A stretch of 64,000 nucleotides of DNA from Arenicola marina (lineage: Eukaryota > Annelida > Polychaeta > Arenicolidae). Of this stretch, positions 61,421 to 64,000 are shown in pieces (the stretch's first letter is position 1; each line of letters opens with the position of its first letter). The stretch is from the NCBI GenBank assembly GCA_964019135.1, contig OZ025249.1:33307759-33371758 (forward strand), written 5' to 3'. The position numbers and the translations under genes were made by a program. Below the pieces are notes generated by a model. It had not been told where the DNA came from, searched no databases, and saw only the letters and a list, made by a program, of their open reading frames with translations.

Positions 61421-61689
61421 GGAACAGAGGACAAACTGGAGAGTGGGAGGGGATGCATGGACCGGAAAGGGCGGCTGTAGAGTCGTTCGGCAGTCGCCCA
61501 GCGCCCTCGCCTAACTGATGGGCTTCAGGATTGCATGGGACAGAAATCAATCCCGATTACATTACGTGAAATGGAGCCCCTGCCCTCCATTACCGCTGGC
61601 CCATGCACCGGTCTGGATACCGCTGCCTGCAGCGTGATGGGGGGCAACCGCGAGGCGATGACACATCCATCCCACCCCACATTCTTCGC

Positions 61690-61795
61690 TCTCTCCCCTT
61701 CCCCCTCTCTCCCCCCCCCCCCCCTCCCCCTCTCTCTCTCTCTCTCTCGCTTCCCCTCTCTTCATATATATATATATATATATATATCTATATGT
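61690..61795. repeat. Poly-C, (CT)n and (TA)n microsatellites
   Basis: A C run near 61,710 is followed by ctctctctctctctctc near 61,735 and atatatatatatatatat near 61,765. Confidence 0.95.
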
Positions 61796-62923
61796 ATGCC
61801 GGCCTGCTTGTCTGCAAGGGCAAGAGGTACGTACGTGGAAGGGGTGCAAGCTAGGCGGGGACAAGGCCAGGCAGGGTTATTATAGATTCATAGCGAGGCC
61901 ATGCGGCCAGTGGAGATTTTAGTGGCCAGCCAGGAGAACGACGACGAGATCTCCTCACCACTGCTCACATCCACTCTGGGCTAGCCAGCCTTATATGACC
62001 TATCTATCTATCTGCCGTGGACACGTGGCCCCAGTCACAATGGTGGTGGGAACGACCACAGCCCCCACAGGCACGGGAAGCGGGAAGTGTGCTATTAATG
62101 ACGGCACAACGACGGCCATTCGTCCAGGGTAAGGGCCGCTGCTGCCACTGCTGCTGCCACTGACGCCTCTACCGCCGCTGCTGTTGCCACGGGTTACATC
62201 ACGGGTTCAATCAATGCACAGCCCCCCCTACAGGCCGGATGACGTCATATCTCTATTAATAGCAGCCTGCTATTGGCCTGCTTGGTCCGTCCCCCGTGCC
62301 TTGTCCCCCCACCTCTCCCACGGTGGCGCCCTGGCCCGAGGCCACCCTCTGTTCCTGGGCCGTGTTCCTCGCCATCGGGTCTGCACGGCGTCACCGCTGG
62401 CGCCACCACTGGCCCTGCTGCGCACTACAGCCAGAAAGACAATTGGGCGCCGTAGGAAGTCACGTAGTCGTTTCACTCGTATGTTGACCGTGGCCGTGGT
62501 TGCATGTCGCTGGAAACCCCGACGACTGACGCTCGACGGGTGGACATTTTGCGGGAAGAATGCTGTCTCACACGAAAGCACGGATCATATGAGGAGGTGA
62601 TCTTGTCGGTTCGCTGTTAGTTTGCCACGATGTGAGATACGAATTGCCGCCTGCGTTCAATACTAACATTATATGAACGCGATACCGCTGTCAAATCTAC
62701 CACCCTGTTTATTTACGACCGAGGTGCGAAAAGCTCATTAGTCTGTGGTTTCCCTACCCTGGTTGTTGCCATGGTGGCGGTGATCGTCGGTGATCACTCG
62801 GAAAATTATTTTGCGGTTCTTAATTGTCCTCTCTGGTTGATGCCAGGGTGACGGTGAGGATCGCAACGTGAAGATACATTTGATAAGGGGTGCAGTGTAG
62901 GACGTGGTGGACTGGGTGGCACC
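61796..62923. other. Region upstream of the LRR gene
   Basis: GC-rich between 62,000 and 62,550, possibly promoter or 5' leader. The ORFs at 62,184-62,600 (plus) and 62,270-62,581 (minus) show no domain. No TATA box was seen close to 62,900. Confidence 0.4.
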
Positions 62924-64000
62924 ATGGGAGGTGACATGCTTCCCTCGTTACCTGTCTTGTCCGCCTTGTTACTGGCTCTCCTCAGCTGCCCGGATGTGGG
63001 ATACTGCCTCCCAGACAGCCGGATATCGTGTCCGAATGACTTCCCCTGTAGGTGTCACTCCATCCGGGTCTACGTGGAGAGAGCCGTCACCGAAAACCGG
63101 ATAGATTGCCGCGATCTCGACCTGAACGCCGTCCCCAGTTTCAACCACGTCGTCGGGTTGAACGTCTCCCTCATACTGCTCGGGTACAACGCGCTGCGGG
63201 AGCTACCCCAGGAAAGCTTCAGGGGCGTCACCCTGAGGAACCACGACCCCATGACCTCCAACCACAGCCTCAACCCCGTGCCCAACTTGGATCTATCCCA
63301 CAATCCCCTGCGGCGGCTGACGGGGGACGAGTTCAGAGATCTACGAGTCGAGGACGGTTTCAGTCTCAACCTGAATAATTGCAGTCTCGTGGAGCTGCCG
63401 GTGATCGCGGCGTCCGTGGCCCGGCAGGTGCTCAACCTGTATCTCGGCTACAACGACATCCGGGTAGTCACGGAGGAGGCGATGCGACCCTTCACAAGTC
63501 TCGTCTCGTTGGATCTCAGCGGCAACGAGAATATACACCTCCGCGACGACGCCTTCTTCCACCAGGGAAACGTCTTGTCCGTTCTCGCCGTGGAAGACGC
63601 ATCTCTGACGTCATTTCCGGCCGTTCCGGTTTCCGGGCTGCGGAAGTTACGAGATTTATTCCTCGGCGATAACCGCATGGCGGAGATTCCGGACTACTTC
63701 ATGGACAACATGAGTTGTTCCTTCCTGACGCTACGATTACAGCGCAATAACTTGTCGGAGATTTCTCCCAACGCCTTCCGAAGATCGTCGGCGATGGGAC
63801 ATGAACATGGGGACTTTTGCATTCTATACGAAATCCATCTCTCGCAAAATGGTATCACAAGGCTGGATTTCCTGGACGATCCCTGCTCGCTGGCAGCCAA
63901 TCACTGGACAGCCATTAACGTGGGCGAGAACCCGTTGCTGTGCGACTGCGGCCTGTACAACGTCACATCCTACAAGCTGCTTCACCTGCTCGGCACGTGC
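62924..64000 (+). CDS. Leucine-rich-repeat secreted/membrane protein (5' part; runs off right edge)
   Basis: From ATG at 62,924, in a strong ACCATGG context, the frame stays open for 359 codons to the last base. Residues 1-28 form a signal peptide (PSLPVLSALLLALLSCPDVG). An LRRNT cap follows with cysteines 36, 42, 44 and 62 (ISCPNDFPCRC). LRRs such as VPNLDLSHNPLRRLTGDEF, VLNLYLGYNDIRVVTEEAM, LVSLDLSGN, LRDLFLGDNRMAEIPDYF and LRLQRNNLSEISPNAF come next. An LRRCT cap begins ENPLLCDCGLYN (Cys340, Cys342, Cys359). Several N-glycosylation sequons (NVS, NCS, NMS, NLS, NVT) fit an extracellular protein. Proteins with this layout are cell-surface receptors or adhesion molecules, or secreted. The part that would decide (membrane helix, tail) is outside the window. 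Confidence 0.92.
   Translation, partial: MGGDMLPSLPVLSALLLALLSCPDVGYCLPDSRISCPNDFPCRCHSIRVYVERAVTENRIDCRDLDLNAVPSFNHVVGLNVSLILLGYNALRELPQESFRGVTLRNHDPMTSNHSLNPVPNLDLSHNPLRRLTGDEFRDLRVEDGFSLNLNNCSLVELPVIAASVARQVLNLYLGYNDIRVVTEEAMRPFTSLVSLDLSGNENIHLRDDAFFHQGNVLSVLAVEDASLTSFPAVPVSGLRKLRDLFLGDNRMAEIPDYFMDNMSCSFLTLRLQRNNLSEISPNAFRRSSAMGHEHGDFCILYEIHLSQNGITRLDFLDDPCSLAANHWTAINVGENPLLCDCGLYNVTSYKLLHLLGTC

Noticed and set aside
61007-61550. Ser/Leu/Pro-rich minus-strand ORFs of 136 and 155 residues
   Set aside because: Antisense of a purine-rich simple-sequence tract.
62184-62600. ORFs on both strands upstream of the LRR gene
   Set aside because: GC-rich composition leaves frames open; no signal peptide, domain or similarity noticed.

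Overview
The window is nuclear DNA from an animal. Protein-coding genes are split by introns with GT..AG borders. Polyadenylation signals, tRNA-derived SINEs and very many minisatellites are present. No bacterial operon, phage or CRISPR features were seen. The protein families (an F-BAR RhoGAP, an ACT-domain threonine dehydratase, a leucine-rich-repeat ectodomain) and the repeat-rich introns suggest a marine invertebrate, perhaps mollusc-like, but the sequence alone does not fix the phylum.

Region 1 (1-38,451, minus strand): the 5' part of one large gene of the ARHGAP45 (HMHA1)/ARHGAP29/GMIP family. I assembled 15 coding exons with matching phases from the ATG at 38,451 to a donor at 3,442. 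They encode 532 residues, covering the N-terminal region and the F-BAR domain. The C1 and RhoGAP domains must lie beyond the left edge. The introns carry at least ten tandem-repeat arrays with units from about 14 to 91 bp. Several arrays lie directly against exon borders, and two contain partial copies of the exon itself.

Region 2 (38,452-49,540, plus strand): after about 4 kb with SINEs but no recognised gene, a complete 12-exon gene for a 425-residue PLP-dependent L-threonine/L-serine dehydratase with a C-terminal ACT domain. It is divergently arranged with the RhoGAP gene.

Region 3 (49,541-54,745): no gene recognised. It holds a 408-bp TTAA-bounded inverted-repeat element, a small hairpin and a tRNA-like SINE fragment.

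Region 4 (54,746-58,030, plus strand): a two-exon gene for an 861-residue single-pass membrane protein of unknown family. Its long cytosolic tail has YPEP heptads, two PPxY motifs, a poly-Ala run and a hydrophobic C-terminus that could bind a PDZ domain. A 2-kb array of a 16-bp repeat starts about 110 bp after its poly(A) signal.

Region 5 (60,146-64,000): an inverted AT-rich repeat array and simple-sequence DNA, then the start of a gene for a secreted or membrane leucine-rich-repeat protein. Its reading frame is open from 62,924 to the right edge.

Functionally, the RhoGAP gene belongs to membrane curvature and Rho signalling, the dehydratase to amino-acid catabolism, and the last two genes to cell-surface proteins. 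Nothing shows that the four genes act in one pathway.
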